Shown here: one piece after another, positions 41,412 through 50,629 of the stretch
How positions within the stretch are numbered: position 1 is the stretch's first letter
Layout: each line of letters opens with the position of its first letter
From: NCEH01 sp002257205
GTDB lineage: Bacteria; Pseudomonadota; Alphaproteobacteria; Rhizobiales; Xanthobacteraceae
Reading direction: 5' to 3' (one strand)
Assembly (NCBI RefSeq): GCF_043195105.1
Contig: NZ_JBAFWO010000001.1
Length of the DNA stretch: 64,000 nt
Position numbers and translations under genes: made by a program
The notes under the pieces: generated by a model
Seen by the model: only the letters and a program-made list of their open reading frames with translations
Told to the model about the DNA's origin: nothing
Databases searched by the model: none

Positions 41412-42302
41412 ATGGACGATTCCTTCCTCGCCTCCCTGCAAAGCGGCTTTCGCCGCCTTCTGCCCGCCCGCTGGCGCAATGACCTGACGACGGTGCCGGT
41501 GGTCCGCCTTTCCGGCACCATCGGCATGAGCGCGCCGTTCCAGCAGAGCCTGACGCTCGCCGGCGTCGCCAAGACGCTGGACCGCGCGTTCGCGGTGAAG
41601 AAGGCGCCCGCGGTGGCGCTCATCATCAATTCGCCGGGCGGCGCGCCGGTTCAGTCCCACCTCATCCACAAGCGCATCCGCGCCTTGGCCGAGGAGAAGG
41701 AGAAGCATGTCTTCGCCTTCGTGGAGGATGTGGCGGCCTCCGGTGGCTATATGATCGCCTGCGCGGCGGACGAGATCTTCGTCGATCCCTCTTCCGTGGT
41801 CGGCTCCATCGGCGTCATCTCCGCCGGCTTCGGCTTCGACAAGCTGATCGAGCGCTTCGGCATCGAGCGGCGCGTCCACACCGCCGGCACCCGCAAGATG
41901 ATGCTCGACCCGTTCCAGCCCGAGCGGGAAGAGGATGTGGAGCGGCTGAAGGCCTTGCAGCGCGAGATCCACCAGATGTTCGCCGACCTCGTGCGCCGCC
42001 GGCGCGGCCCGGTGCTGTCGGGCGAGGACGAGATGTTGTTTTCCGGCGAGTTCTGGGCCGGCGCGCAGGCGCTTTCGCTGGGGCTCGCGGACGGCATCGG
42101 CGATCTGCGGGAGATTCTCCAGGCGCGCTACGGGCGCGCGGTGCGCACGCCGCTGATCACGGCGCCGGGCGGCTGGCTCGGACGGCGCGTGCCGGGCGTG
42201 GGCAGCGCGCTGCCCTCCGCTGGCGCTGCCGGGGCGGGGCTGGCCCAGGGCCTCGCGGGCGTTGCCGAGGAACGGGCCCTGTGGGCGCGCTACGGGCTGT
42301 GA
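41412..42302 (+). CDS. S49 family serine peptidase (SohB/SppA-like)
   Basis: A 296-residue membrane-linked peptidase of the signal-peptide peptidase A family. From the chosen ATG, the catalytic Ser110 lies in VEDVAASGGYMIA and the general-base Lys162 in AGTRKMMLDPF, the 52-residue spacing of SppA. The oxyanion loop INSPGGAPV is at 72-80. The N-terminus has no strong membrane helix, so it may be peripheral. The start is uncertain: ATG at 41376 would add 12 residues. It probably degrades signal peptides or membrane proteins. Confidence 0.9.
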   Translation: MDDSFLASLQSGFRRLLPARWRNDLTTVPVVRLSGTIGMSAPFQQSLTLAGVAKTLDRAFAVKKAPAVALIINSPGGAPVQSHLIHKRIRALAEEKEKHVFAFVEDVAASGGYMIACAADEIFVDPSSVVGSIGVISAGFGFDKLIERFGIERRVHTAGTRKMMLDPFQPEREEDVERLKALQREIHQMFADLVRRRRGPVLSGEDEMLFSGEFWAGAQALSLGLADGIGDLREILQARYGRAVRTPLITAPGGWLGRRVPGVGSALPSAGAAGAGLAQGLAGVAEERALWARYGL

Positions 42303-42324
42303 TCGTCAAGCAAGGGGAAAGGCC

Positions 42325-42537
42325 ATGCCTGCGTTTCTGATCGTCATGCTGGGCGCCGTGGGCGCGGTGGCCGCCGCGCGGTTCCTGGCGCGCGAGGGGC
42401 GCCGCGTCAGCGAAACCATGGATGCCCATCGCGCGACCGGCGGCCAGACGTCCGCCGCCGGGCCGGTGGATCAGGAAAAGGTCCAGGTGCTGGTGCGTGA
42501 TCCCAAGACCGGCACCTATCGTCCTCGCCAAGGCTAA
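42325..42537 (+). CDS. Small membrane-anchored protein of unknown function
   Basis: A 70-residue protein: one N-terminal hydrophobic segment (PAFLIVMLGAVGAVAAARFLAREG) followed by a hydrophilic tail ending VQVLVRDPKTGTYRPRQG. The closing motif DPxTGxYRP is shared by small alphaproteobacterial hypothetical proteins encoded right after the S49 peptidase, 22 nt downstream here with an AGGGGAAAGG ribosome site. Likely cotranscribed with that peptidase. Function unknown. Confidence 0.8.
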   Translation: MPAFLIVMLGAVGAVAAARFLAREGRRVSETMDAHRATGGQTSAAGPVDQEKVQVLVRDPKTGTYRPRQG

Positions 42538-43064
42538 GGCGGATCGACATTCTGCGGCGTGGTGGATGGCCGAGGCGCCGGACGGCAGGTGAGCGCCATG
42601 GTCTTTCCTTCACCGGTCGTCGTCTTTTGCCCACCATGGCCGGGCGCGTCCCGGCCGTTTACGCCGGGCCGAACCTGCGGGCCTTGAAGAGCCGGTGCCA
42701 GCGGTGTCGCGGGGATCCCCGGGACCCGCCCTCAAATGACGGGGATACACCGCTACCGACAATGACCGACTCCGACTCCGGCGCCACGCGTGGACATGCT
42801 GATCGTCTGTTCGGGGTAGATGTCCATGTACGGCGCGCCTTCCCTCACTCGTAAGACGGTCCTCGTGATTGTTGCGCGCCGTCGATTGCTGTAAGCTAAC
42901 GGTGTCGCGAAAAATGACAGCCTGTCCGCAGGCCGTCGCATGCATCCTGGCCAGCGTCTCGCGCGGCCAGGCCAGCGTCTCCCAAACCAACCGCCTGACC
43001 AAAAGGCCATCGCTGCGATCAGAGCCCTTGGGTGCTGCTGGCAAGCGACGGCAGGAGCGCGACC
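42538..43064. other. Non-coding region before the TetX-like gene
   Basis: It holds the dispersed repeat copy A, a 7-bp inverted repeat TGGACAT/ATGTCCA near 42792-42828, and a direct repeat GGCCAGCGTCTC (twice, near 42950-42981). I see no convincing gene; minus-strand open frames here lack any family signature. Confidence 0.5.
42571..42745. repeat. Dispersed intergenic repeat, copy A (left of the TetX-like gene)
   Basis: A diverged copy of the element that is best preserved at 55411-55605. Shared blocks include CGAGGCGCCGGACG, TCTTTCCTTCACC, ATGGCCGGGC..CGTCCCGGCC and GGGCCTTGAAGAGC, and it closes with ATGACGGGG. This type of element translates in one frame to a 'MAGLVPAIH'-like string and recurs in intergenic DNA of many alphaproteobacteria. 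Confidence 0.75.
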
Positions 43065-44228
43065 ATGCTTAACCCCATAACGATCATCGGCGCCGGCCTC
43101 GGCGGCCTGACCCTCGCCCGTGTTCTGCATCTCCACGGCATCCCGGCGACAATCTACGAAGCTGAGGTCTCTGCGAGCGCAAGAACGCAGGGAGGATTGC
43201 TCGATATCCACGAGCACAACGGCCAGATCGCCCTCAAGGCCGCAGGACTTTTCGAGACCTTCCTCGGCCTCGTTCGACCCGGCGAAGACGCCAAGCGGAT
43301 CGTCGACAAGGACGGCCATATCCTCTTCGACAAGCCCGGGAGCCATGGAGGGGATCGTCCCGAAATCGACCGGGGCGATCTGCGTCAGATGCTAATCGAC
43401 GCCCTTCCGCCTCAAGCGATCAAATGGGGTCACAAGGTCATCGCCATCGAGCCACGCGGAGAAGGGCGGCACGAAATCATTTTCGCCAACGGTTCCGCAG
43501 CCGTATCGGACCTGCTCGTGGGCGCCGACGGCGCTTGGTCGAAGGTCCGCCCGCTACTTTCGGACGCGACGCCCGGCTACACTGGCACCTCGTTCATCGA
43601 GACGACCGTGTTCGATGGCGATACGCGCCTCAAGGCCAGCGCCGACGCGATCGGCGACGGCACTCTGATGGCCGTCACGCAAGGCAAAGGCGTCCTCTCG
43701 CACCGCTATGCCGATGGAACGCTTGGTTCCTACGTCGCCCTGAACAGGCCGGAGGCTTGGTTCGCAACCCTGGACTTCGCCGATGCAAGAGCCGGTCTTG
43801 CCCATGTCGCCGAACAGTTCGCGGGTTGGGCGCCTCAACTGACCGCCCTGATTACGGAGAGCGACACAACCCCCATTCTGCGCCCCATCTATGCGCTTCC
43901 CGTCGGTCATAGCTGGAAGCGCACGCCTGGCCTGACCCTGGTGGGCGACGCGGCGCATCTGATGTCCCCCTTCGCGGGGGAGGGGGCCAATCTCGCCTTG
44001 CTTGACGGCGCTGAGCTCGCCCAAGCGATCATCGCCACGCCGGATGACATCGACGCCGCGCTCGCAGCGTACGAGAGCAAGCTGTTTCCCCGAAGCGCGG
44101 ATGTCGCCGATGAGACCGCCCGCAACCACGAGCGGTTCTTCGGCGTCGATGCGCCTCACAGTGTGGTTGCTCTCTTCAATCGCGGTCAGGTAGAGGGCGT
44201 CGGCGCTCCTAAGCCGCCGGCTTCGTGA
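43065..44228 (+). CDS. TetX-like FAD-dependent monooxygenase
   Basis: A 387-residue class A flavin monooxygenase, the same length as Tet(X). The FAD motif GAGLGG is at residues 9-14, the DG-type region ADGAWSKVR near 154-162, and the second FAD motif GDAAHLMSPFAGEGAN at 294-309; the segment GGLLDIHEHNGQIALKAAGL aligns with the corresponding part of Tet(X), as does EIDRGDLRQML. Tet(X) hydroxylates and inactivates tetracyclines, but many relatives act on other aromatic compounds, so resistance is not implied. AGGAG precedes the ATG by seven bases. It is bracketed by pieces of a dispersed repeat. Confidence 0.88.
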   Translation: MLNPITIIGAGLGGLTLARVLHLHGIPATIYEAEVSASARTQGGLLDIHEHNGQIALKAAGLFETFLGLVRPGEDAKRIVDKDGHILFDKPGSHGGDRPEIDRGDLRQMLIDALPPQAIKWGHKVIAIEPRGEGRHEIIFANGSAAVSDLLVGADGAWSKVRPLLSDATPGYTGTSFIETTVFDGDTRLKASADAIGDGTLMAVTQGKGVLSHRYADGTLGSYVALNRPEAWFATLDFADARAGLAHVAEQFAGWAPQLTALITESDTTPILRPIYALPVGHSWKRTPGLTLVGDAAHLMSPFAGEGANLALLDGAELAQAIIATPDDIDAALAAYESKLFPRSADVADETARNHERFFGVDAPHSVVALFNRGQVEGVGAPKPPAS

Positions 44229-44544
44229 TGACGATCTTGAATGTCCGCGACGGTTCGAAGTCCGCCGTAACGCCCGACGGCAAGCAGACCTTCAGATCGC
44301 CGCCGCCAGGAATTGTCGGCTTTGGGGAATACACGCCCGTGCATGACGAGGATCTGCTGCAACGGCGTCAAGCCATGAATGGCGATCGGTCCCAGGCTGT
44401 CTCCGCCAGGGGGCGAGGCGTGCGGCGGACGGAAATGCGCGGAAACGTTTCTTCCCCAACGTTACAGGGAATTCACTGAACCCAAGGTCACGTGCCGCTT
44501 ATCCTTGGCGCCAGTCGGGCTTAGGGCCGCGTGGCGGATCGGTG
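44229..44544. other. Gap between the TetX-like and macA-like genes
   Basis: Apart from the repeat fragment at 44335-44387, no feature is clear. A short open frame reading NVRDGSKSAV resembles translated junk seen in rhizobial dispersed repeats and is not called as a gene. Confidence 0.45.
44335..44387. repeat. Dispersed repeat, 3' fragment (right of the TetX-like gene)
   Basis: About 53 bases from GCCCGTGCATGACGAGG to GGCGATC match 55554-55605 almost base for base, including a block of 29 identical bases. Only the 3' end of the element is present here. Confidence 0.85.
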
Positions 44545-45765
44545 ATGCTTCAGAAATCGGAACAGGCGGGGGTGTTCGCGCCACCTGCCGGGAAACGGCG
44601 CGGGCGGCGCGCCTGGTGGATCGCCGGGGCGGTCGCGGTGCTGGCGGGGGCGGGCGGCTATTATGCCTACGGCCTTTCCGGCGCGACTGCGACGCCGGGC
44701 CTCGCCACGGTGCCGGTGGTGCGCGGCGACATCCAGCAGACGGTGACCGCGCTCGGCACCATCAAGCCCAAGACCTATGTGGACGTGGGCACCCAGGTGT
44801 CGGGCCAGTTGCGCAAGGTCCTGGTGGCCATCGGCGACGGGGTCCAGAAGGGCCAGTTGGTCGCGCAGATCGACCCCACCGTCTACCAGACCAAGGTGAT
44901 CGGCGATCAGGCGCAGCTCGACAATCTGAAGGCGCAGCTCGCCCAGCAGCGGGCCCAGCTCGACCTCGATAAATTGCGCGACGACCGCGCCACGCGCCTG
45001 CTCGCCAGCAAGGCCGGCAGCCAGGATACGGCGGATGCCGCCGCTGCCACAGTGCGCATCGGCGAAGCCAAGATCGCGGCGCTGCAAGCCCAGATCAAGC
45101 AGACTCAGGCGACTCTGGACGGGGATGTCGCCAATCTCGGCTACACCGAGATCTTCGCGCCCATCACTGGCACCGTGGTTTCCATCACCTCGGTGGAGGG
45201 CCAGACGCTGAATGCCAACCAGACCGCCCCCATCATCCTGCGCGTCGCCGATCTCGACACCATGCAGGTGTGGGCGCAGGTGGCCGAGGCCGATATTCCC
45301 AAGGTGAAGGTGGGCATGGAGGTGTATTTCACCACGCTCGGCATGCCGGACCGGCGCTTCACGGCGAAAGTGGTGCAGGTGCTGCCGACGCCCGACACGG
45401 TCAACGACGTGGTGCTCTACAACGTGCTGATCGACGTGCCGAACCCCGAGCGGCTGCTGATGACCTCCATGAGCGCGCAGGTGTTCTTCATGCTCGGCGG
45501 CGCGAAGGATGCGCTGCTGGTGCCGCCGAGCGCGGTGCGCCCGGTGGCCCGCGGCGGCAGCAAGCGCGAGGCGCGCAACGAAGCCACCGTCCGCGTGCTG
45601 GTGAATGGCGAGGTGCAGACCCGCGCCGTGAAGACCGGCCTCTCCAGCCGCACCCAGGTGCAGATCACCGAAGGGCTGAAGGAGGGCGAACTTGTCGTCA
45701 CCTCGGCCGATCCCTCGGCGCAGCGCGTGACGCGCGGCCCCGGCATGCCGCCGCCGCCGTTTTGA
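44545..45765 (+). CDS. MacA-like periplasmic adaptor of an ABC efflux pump
   Basis: A 406-residue membrane fusion protein with one N-terminal transmembrane segment (WWIAGAVAVLAGAGGYYAY), a lipoyl half (IKPKTYVDVGTQVSGQLRKVLVAIGDGVQKG), a short coiled-coil hairpin, the second lipoyl half (GYTEIFAPITGTVV) and a beta-barrel. The block VGTQVSGQL is typical of MacA-type adaptors. It pairs with the following MacB-like gene and would work with a TolC-like channel to export macrolides, peptides or lipids; substrate unknown. Start may be GTG at 44542 or ATG at 44545. Confidence 0.9.
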   Translation: MLQKSEQAGVFAPPAGKRRGRRAWWIAGAVAVLAGAGGYYAYGLSGATATPGLATVPVVRGDIQQTVTALGTIKPKTYVDVGTQVSGQLRKVLVAIGDGVQKGQLVAQIDPTVYQTKVIGDQAQLDNLKAQLAQQRAQLDLDKLRDDRATRLLASKAGSQDTADAAAATVRIGEAKIAALQAQIKQTQATLDGDVANLGYTEIFAPITGTVVSITSVEGQTLNANQTAPIILRVADLDTMQVWAQVAEADIPKVKVGMEVYFTTLGMPDRRFTAKVVQVLPTPDTVNDVVLYNVLIDVPNPERLLMTSMSAQVFFMLGGAKDALLVPPSAVRPVARGGSKREARNEATVRVLVNGEVQTRAVKTGLSSRTQVQITEGLKEGELVVTSADPSAQRVTRGPGMPPPPF

Positions 45766-47801
45766 GCATCCTCGCGCGCGCCGGCGCTCCGGCAGGATCC
45801 CTTGACGCGGCCAAAGGCACGGCCGCGCCCATCGCGGATGCATCCGCGTCCGTCCATGAGGGCATCGGCGAGCCGGTGCTCGACCTCAGCCACATCAGCC
45901 GCATCTATCCGAGCGGGGAAAGCGTGGTGCGGGCGCTGGACGATATTTCGCTCGCCATCCGGCCGGGCGAATATGTCGCCATCATGGGCCAGTCCGGCTC
46001 CGGCAAGTCCACCTTGATGCACATCATCGGCTGCCTGGACCGGCCGGACCGCGGCAGCTACCGCGTGCTCGGCCGCGACATCGCGGAGCTGGATGCGGAC
46101 GAGCTGGCGGCCCTGCGCTGCCGCACCTTCGGCTTCGTGTTCCAGCGCTACAATCTCCTGCCCGCCATCTCGGCGGAGGAGAATGTGGAGATTCCCGCCA
46201 TCTATGCCGGCCGTCCCAAGGCCGAGCGGATCGCCCGCGCCAAGGCCTTGCTGGGCCGGCTGGGACTCGCGGAGCGGGCGGAGCATCGCCCCTCCCAGCT
46301 CTCGGGCGGCCAGCAGCAGCGGGTCTCCATCGCCCGCGCGCTGATGAACGAGGCGCCGGTGATCCTCGCCGACGAACCCACCGGCGCGCTCGACAGCCAT
46401 TCCGGCGAAGAAGTGCTGCGCCTCTTGAAGGACCTGAACCGCGAGGGCCGCACCATTCTGCTGATCACCCATGATCCGCAGGTGGCCGCCCATGCGGACC
46501 GGATCGTGCGGTTGCAGGACGGGCGCATCGTCTCCGATGAGCGCCCCGCCCCGCCGCCCGCGCAAACGCCGCTCGCCAGCCATCGCATGCAGGTGCGCAA
46601 CCAGTTCCTGCCCGACCTCGGAGAGGCGGTGAAGATGGCGTTCCGCTCCATGCACGCCAATCTGTTCCGCACCCTGCTGACCCTCTTGGGCGTGATCATC
46701 GGGGTTGCGGCGGTGATCGCCATGCTGGCGATCGGCCAGGGCAGCAAGCAGGCGGTGCTGGATCGCATCGCCTCCATGGGCACCAATCTGCTGGTGGTGC
46801 GGCCCGGCGCGCCGGGGGTGCGCTCCACCGGTTCCAACGCCTCGCTGGCCTATGAGGATGCGCTCGCCATCGCGGCGGACATTCCCAATGTGCGGGCGGT
46901 CTCCCCGGAACGCTCCACCACCGCCACGGCGCGGGTGGGCAATATTGATTATGCGACCTCGATCCAGGGCACCGGGCCGGGCTATGTGGTGGCGCGCGAC
47001 TGGGGGATGCGGGATGGCGCCATGTTCACCGAGGCGGACGTGGAGGGCTATGCGCCGGTGGTGGTGCTCGGCGCGACCGTGGCGAAGGTGATGTTTCCTG
47101 GCGTGGGGAACCCCGTGGGCCGCTACATTCTCATTAAGAACGTGCCGTTCGAGGTGCTGGGCGTATTGGCGCCGCGTGGGGCGAACGCCTTCGGCATGGA
47201 CCAGGACGATCTCGTCCTGATGCCCATCTCCACCGCCTTCATGCGGGTGTTCGGCCGCCGGTTCCTCGGCGCGGTGACGATCGCGGTGGAGGATGTGGCG
47301 CGGATCGACGAGACGCAGGAGGCGATTTCCGTGCTGCTGCGCCAGCGCCACCGGGCGGAGGATTTCCAGATCCGCAACACCTCCTCGATCCTGGAGATGG
47401 CCACCGCCACGTCCGATACCTTCACCCGCCTGCTGGGCTCGGTGGCGGCGATCTCGCTGCTGGTGGGCGGCATCGGGGTGATGAACATCATGCTGGTCAG
47501 CGTCACCGAGCGCACCCGCGAAATCGGCATCCGCATGGCGACCGGCGCGCGGCGGTCCAACATCATGCTGCAGTTCAACACCGAGGCGCTGGTGATCTGC
47601 GGCGCCGGCGGGCTCGTGGGCGTGGTGCTGGGGCTCGGCACGGCCTTGCTCTTGAAGACCCTCGGAACCCAGGTGGCGTTTTCCGCAGGTCCGCCCTTGC
47701 TGGCGTTCGGCTGCGCCTTCCTCACCGGCCTGCTGTTCGGCTATCTGCCGGCCCGCAAGGCCTCGCGGCTCGATCCCGTGGCGGCCCTCGCCTATGAGTG
47801 A
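45762..47801 (+). CDS. MacB-like ABC transporter (ATPase plus FtsX-type permease)
   Basis: A 679-residue type VII ABC transporter. The N-terminal ATPase has Walker A GQSGSGKS at 76-83, LSGGQQQRVSIARAL, and Walker B VILADEPTGALD. The C-terminal half has the MacB/FtsX layout: one helix after MAFRSMHANLFRTLLTLLGVIIGVAAVIAM, a large periplasmic domain, and three helices, ending with the FtsX signature VSVTERTREIGIRMATGAR. The start is probably TTG at 45762, overlapping the adaptor stop as TTGA; this gives an N-terminal extension of about 35 residues. It acts with the preceding adaptor. Confidence 0.9.
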   Translation: MSILARAGAPAGSLDAAKGTAAPIADASASVHEGIGEPVLDLSHISRIYPSGESVVRALDDISLAIRPGEYVAIMGQSGSGKSTLMHIIGCLDRPDRGSYRVLGRDIAELDADELAALRCRTFGFVFQRYNLLPAISAEENVEIPAIYAGRPKAERIARAKALLGRLGLAERAEHRPSQLSGGQQQRVSIARALMNEAPVILADEPTGALDSHSGEEVLRLLKDLNREGRTILLITHDPQVAAHADRIVRLQDGRIVSDERPAPPPAQTPLASHRMQVRNQFLPDLGEAVKMAFRSMHANLFRTLLTLLGVIIGVAAVIAMLAIGQGSKQAVLDRIASMGTNLLVVRPGAPGVRSTGSNASLAYEDALAIAADIPNVRAVSPERSTTATARVGNIDYATSIQGTGPGYVVARDWGMRDGAMFTEADVEGYAPVVVLGATVAKVMFPGVGNPVGRYILIKNVPFEVLGVLAPRGANAFGMDQDDLVLMPISTAFMRVFGRRFLGAVTIAVEDVARIDETQEAISVLLRQRHRAEDFQIRNTSSILEMATATSDTFTRLLGSVAAISLLVGGIGVMNIMLVSVTERTREIGIRMATGARRSNIMLQFNTEALVICGAGGLVGVVLGLGTALLLKTLGTQVAFSAGPPLLAFGCAFLTGLLFGYLPARKASRLDPVAALAYE

Positions 47802-47835
47802 GGGCGTGCCCGGCGCGTTTGCAGCAAAGCATCGT

Positions 47836-47921
47836 CATGCACGGGCTTGTCCCGTGCATCCACGCGGCCCCGCCGGTGCCAGCCTTTCAAGGCCAGCGCG
47901 GGGGGCCCCGGCCATGACGAA
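47836..47921. repeat. Dispersed intergenic repeat, copy B
   Basis: A copy of the 'MAGLVPAIH'-type element lies between the macB-like gene and the DMT transporter gene: CATGCACGGGCTTGTCCCGTG hairpin arms, then GGTGCCAGCCTTTCAAGGC and a closing CCCGGCCATGACGA. The stems could form hairpins in transcripts entering from either side. Confidence 0.7.
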
Positions 47922-48000
47922 AGAAAAAGAACGACCCAAAGACGACGGAAAAGGAAGCGCCCCGTCTCGGGTCCCGGCGTGGTCCGGACTGGCAGGTCGC

Positions 48001-49143
48001 CTATGAGTGGGGACACTCGCGGGTGATGGCCGCGCTCTGGGGGGCGCCGCCCTTGGTGGTTTTGGCGGGCGGGGCATCGTCATTGGCCGGCGGCGAGAGC
48101 CGGGCGGCGACGGCGCCGCCGGCCGCGGCCGGGATCGGCGAGGCCATCGGCGGCATGACCGGAGCGGCCCCGAGCGGGGCGGCCTCAAGCGGGGCAGCCT
48201 TCGTCCCTGCGGCCTGCTCCGCCTCGCGTGCCTTTTCTACCTCGCGTGCCTTGGCATCCTTGCCCGCCTTGCGGCTGCGCGCGGCCTCCTGCTGGATCGA
48301 ATAGAGCCCGGCTCCCACCACCAAAATGGTGCCGATGGTGGCCCAGCTGTCCGGCACATGGCCGAAGATGAAATAGCCGTAGATCAGCGCCACCGGCACC
48401 ATCACATAGCGCAGCGGCGAGACCACCTGCACCGGGGCGTGGCGGAACGCATAGACCAGCAGCAGATTGCCGAACGCGAAGGTCGCGCCCGCCGCGACGA
48501 TCAGCGCGCCGCCCGCGAGCGTCGGTATGCTCCACGGCTCCCAGGCCGCGAAGGCGGCGCCGGTGACCCCGAGCGCGATCGTGCTGGAGAGCACCACCAC
48601 GCCGCCCGGCACATGGGCGCCGATACCGCGGGTGACGATATCGCGCAGCGACCCGCAGGTGGCGGCGATCAAAGGCAGGATGGCGAACAAAGAGAAGGTC
48701 GCGGGATCGGGATGGGCGACGACGACCGCGCCGGAAAAGCCGATGGCGATGGCGATGGCGCGCTTCAGCCCCACCTTCTCGCCCAGCAGGGGCACGGCGA
48801 GCGCGGTGGTGATGAGCGGGGCCGCCATATAAATGGTCGTGGTGGTGGAGATGGGCAGCACCGCCAGCGCGATCACATAGAGGAAGGTGGTCGCCGAATC
48901 GAGGCTGGATCGGGCGATCACCTTGGGCCGGAACGCGCCCAGCGCATGGCGCAGTTCACCGGTGAAAGCCAGCAGCGCGAGCACGAACAGCGTCGCGAAC
49001 ACCGAGCGCGCGCCCAGCACTTCGCCCACCGGCAGATGCTGGGTGGCGAGCTTCAGCATCATGTCGTTGGTGATGAACAGCATCATGGCGGCGATCATGG
49101 CCGCGATGCCGCGCAGGGTGGGGGACATCCGGGGCAAGCTCAT
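48001..49143 (-). CDS. DMT superfamily transporter (EamA type)
   Basis: A 380-residue protein with ten hydrophobic segments forming two EamA repeats (residues about 10-140 and 150-285), for example SLDSATTFLYVIALAVLPISTTTTIYMAAPLITTALAVPLLGE in repeat one, and VVSPLRYVMVPVALIYGYFIFGHVPDSW in repeat two. Such proteins export amino acids, nucleotides or similar metabolites across the inner membrane. The last 95 residues form an unusual hydrophilic Ala/Lys/Glu then Pro-rich tail absent from most family members. Substrate unknown. Confidence 0.87.
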   Translation of the reverse strand: MSLPRMSPTLRGIAAMIAAMMLFITNDMMLKLATQHLPVGEVLGARSVFATLFVLALLAFTGELRHALGAFRPKVIARSSLDSATTFLYVIALAVLPISTTTTIYMAAPLITTALAVPLLGEKVGLKRAIAIAIGFSGAVVVAHPDPATFSLFAILPLIAATCGSLRDIVTRGIGAHVPGGVVVLSSTIALGVTGAAFAAWEPWSIPTLAGGALIVAAGATFAFGNLLLVYAFRHAPVQVVSPLRYVMVPVALIYGYFIFGHVPDSWATIGTILVVGAGLYSIQQEAARSRKAGKDAKAREVEKAREAEQAAGTKAAPLEAAPLGAAPVMPPMASPIPAAAGGAVAARLSPPANDDAPPAKTTKGGAPQSAAITRECPHS

Positions 49144-49576
49144 GCCGCGTCCCCCGCAAGGCGGGGCTGTCGCGCCGCGCGGGGGGCGGCGATGGCGAAT
49201 GCGCGGGCGATGTCGGGGCGGGTCGGCATTTCTGCCTCGTTCGTGGGCAATGTCCCACAGACCTAACCGATTTGACCTGTCCGCGCCGTTGCCGATTGCG
49301 CGGAGCGCAAGGCCAAGTCCCTCGCCCCTGGCATGGGTGCGCCATGGCGGTGCCGCAATGTAAAATGGTTTCCTAACCGCCGGTTGGAAATTTCAGATCC
49401 GGCATCGCCGCGATCACCGCCCTCATGCCCGGCCTTATGCCGGGCATCCACGCAGAGCCGCCCGTGCCAGCGGGGACAAACCTGCCCCGGCCGTGCCGCG
49501 TGGATGGCCGGGACAGGCCCGGCCATGACGACGGGAAGCGCCGGAGGAGGCTGCGACCGTTCGCCGGGCGAACTTT
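49144..49576. other. Intergenic region with dispersed repeat copy C
   Basis: Upstream of the DMT gene and downstream of moaA. It contains the dispersed repeat at 49423-49533. Nothing else is clear; the part near 49255-49290 probably holds the DMT promoter. Confidence 0.5.
49423..49533. repeat. Dispersed intergenic repeat, copy C
   Basis: A full-length copy: CATGCCCGGCCTTATGCCGGGCATCCACGC arms (hairpin forming), GTGCCAGCGGGGAC centre, and closing GGATGGCCGGGACAGGCCCGGCCATGACG arms. It lies just after the moaA stop. Confidence 0.75.
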
Positions 49577-50629
49577 TTAACCGCCGGTGGTGCTCATGTG
49601 CCGGTGGACCGCCGGCTGGCGGGTCTGGCGGTCGATGACGAAGTCGTGGCCCTTGGGCTTGCGGAAGATCGCCGCGTCGATGGCGGCCTGGAGCACGCCG
49701 TCGTCGGGCGAGGCGCGCAGCGGGGCGCGCAGGTCGGCGGCGTCTTCCTGGCCGAGGCACATGAACAGCGTGCCGGTGCAGGTGACGCGCACGCGGTTGC
49801 AGCCCTCGCAGAAATTATGGGTCAGCGGGGTGATGAGGCCTAGCCGCCCGCCGGTCTCCTTCACCTCCAGATACCGCGCCGGTCCGCCGGTGCGATAATC
49901 GATGTCGGTGAGGGTGAAGCGCTGCGCGAGCTGTTCGCGCACCTGCGAGAGCGGGAGATATTGGTCCACCCGCTCCGCGCCGACTTCGCCGAGCGGCATC
50001 ACCTCGATCAGGGAGAGGTCGTGGCCCTCGCCGTGGCACCATTCCATGATGGAGGCGATTTCGTGCTCGTTCACATCCTTGAGCGCGACCGCATTGATTT
50101 TCACATGGATGCCGGCGGCCTTGGCGGCGCGCACGCCTTCCAGCACCTTGCCGAGATCGCCCCAGCGGGTGATGGCGCGGAATTTCTCCGCATCCAGCGT
50201 GTCGATGGAGACATTGATGCGCTTGACCCCGCAGGCGGCGAGGTCGGCGGCATAGCGGGCGAGCTGGGAGCCGTTGGTGGTGAGGGTGAGTTCTTCCAGC
50301 CGGCCGGTGTCGAGATGGCGCGAGAGCGAGCGGAACAGGGTCATCACGTCGCGCCGCACCAGCGGTTCGCCGCCCGTGAGGCGCAGCTTGCGCACGCCGC
50401 GCGCCACGAAGGCCGTGCACAGCCGGTCCAGCTCCTCGAGCGTCAGCAGATCCTGCTTGGGCAGGAAATTCATGTGCTCGGACATGCAATAGACGCAGCG
50501 GAAATCGCATCGGTCGGTGACCGAGACCCGCAGATAGGTGACCGCGCGGCCGAAAGTATCCACCAGCGGGCTCAGCGCGCCGGCGGCGCTTCCGCCGCGA
50601 TCGATGATGTCTCTGAAGGGTGCGCTCAC
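49577..50629 (-). CDS. moaA: GTP 3',8-cyclase (molybdenum cofactor synthesis)
   Basis: MoaA is a radical SAM enzyme that, with MoaC, turns GTP into cyclic pyranopterin monophosphate, the first step of Moco synthesis. The 350-residue product has the N-terminal cluster ligands Cys41, Cys45, Cys48 (CDFRCVYC), the GGEPLVRRD motif, the C-terminal cluster ligands in CEGCNRVRVTC...MC, and ends in the essential Gly-Gly. The GTG at 50629, with GGAG eight bases before it, is preferred over TTG at 50662. Divergent from the DUF971 gene. Confidence 0.95.
   Translation of the reverse strand: MSAPFRDIIDRGGSAAGALSPLVDTFGRAVTYLRVSVTDRCDFRCVYCMSEHMNFLPKQDLLTLEELDRLCTAFVARGVRKLRLTGGEPLVRRDVMTLFRSLSRHLDTGRLEELTLTTNGSQLARYAADLAACGVKRINVSIDTLDAEKFRAITRWGDLGKVLEGVRAAKAAGIHVKINAVALKDVNEHEIASIMEWCHGEGHDLSLIEVMPLGEVGAERVDQYLPLSQVREQLAQRFTLTDIDYRTGGPARYLEVKETGGRLGLITPLTHNFCEGCNRVRVTCTGTLFMCLGQEDAADLRAPLRASPDDGVLQAAIDAAIFRKPKGHDFVIDRQTRQPAVHRHMSTTGG

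Noticed and set aside
42753..43346. Open frame on the minus strand before the TetX-like gene, considered as a divergent repressor
   Set aside because: It overlaps the start of the monooxygenase gene, lacks a helix-turn-helix pattern, and mirrors GC-rich codon structure.
44225..44479. Short plus-strand frame beginning MTILNVRDGSKSA
   Set aside because: It runs straight through the dispersed repeat fragment and has no ribosome site or family features.
45417..47351. Long minus-strand frame (about 640 codons) opposite the macAB-like genes
   Set aside because: It is an antisense shadow of the MacA/MacB coding sequence, rich in His and Arg; the plus-strand genes have complete motifs.
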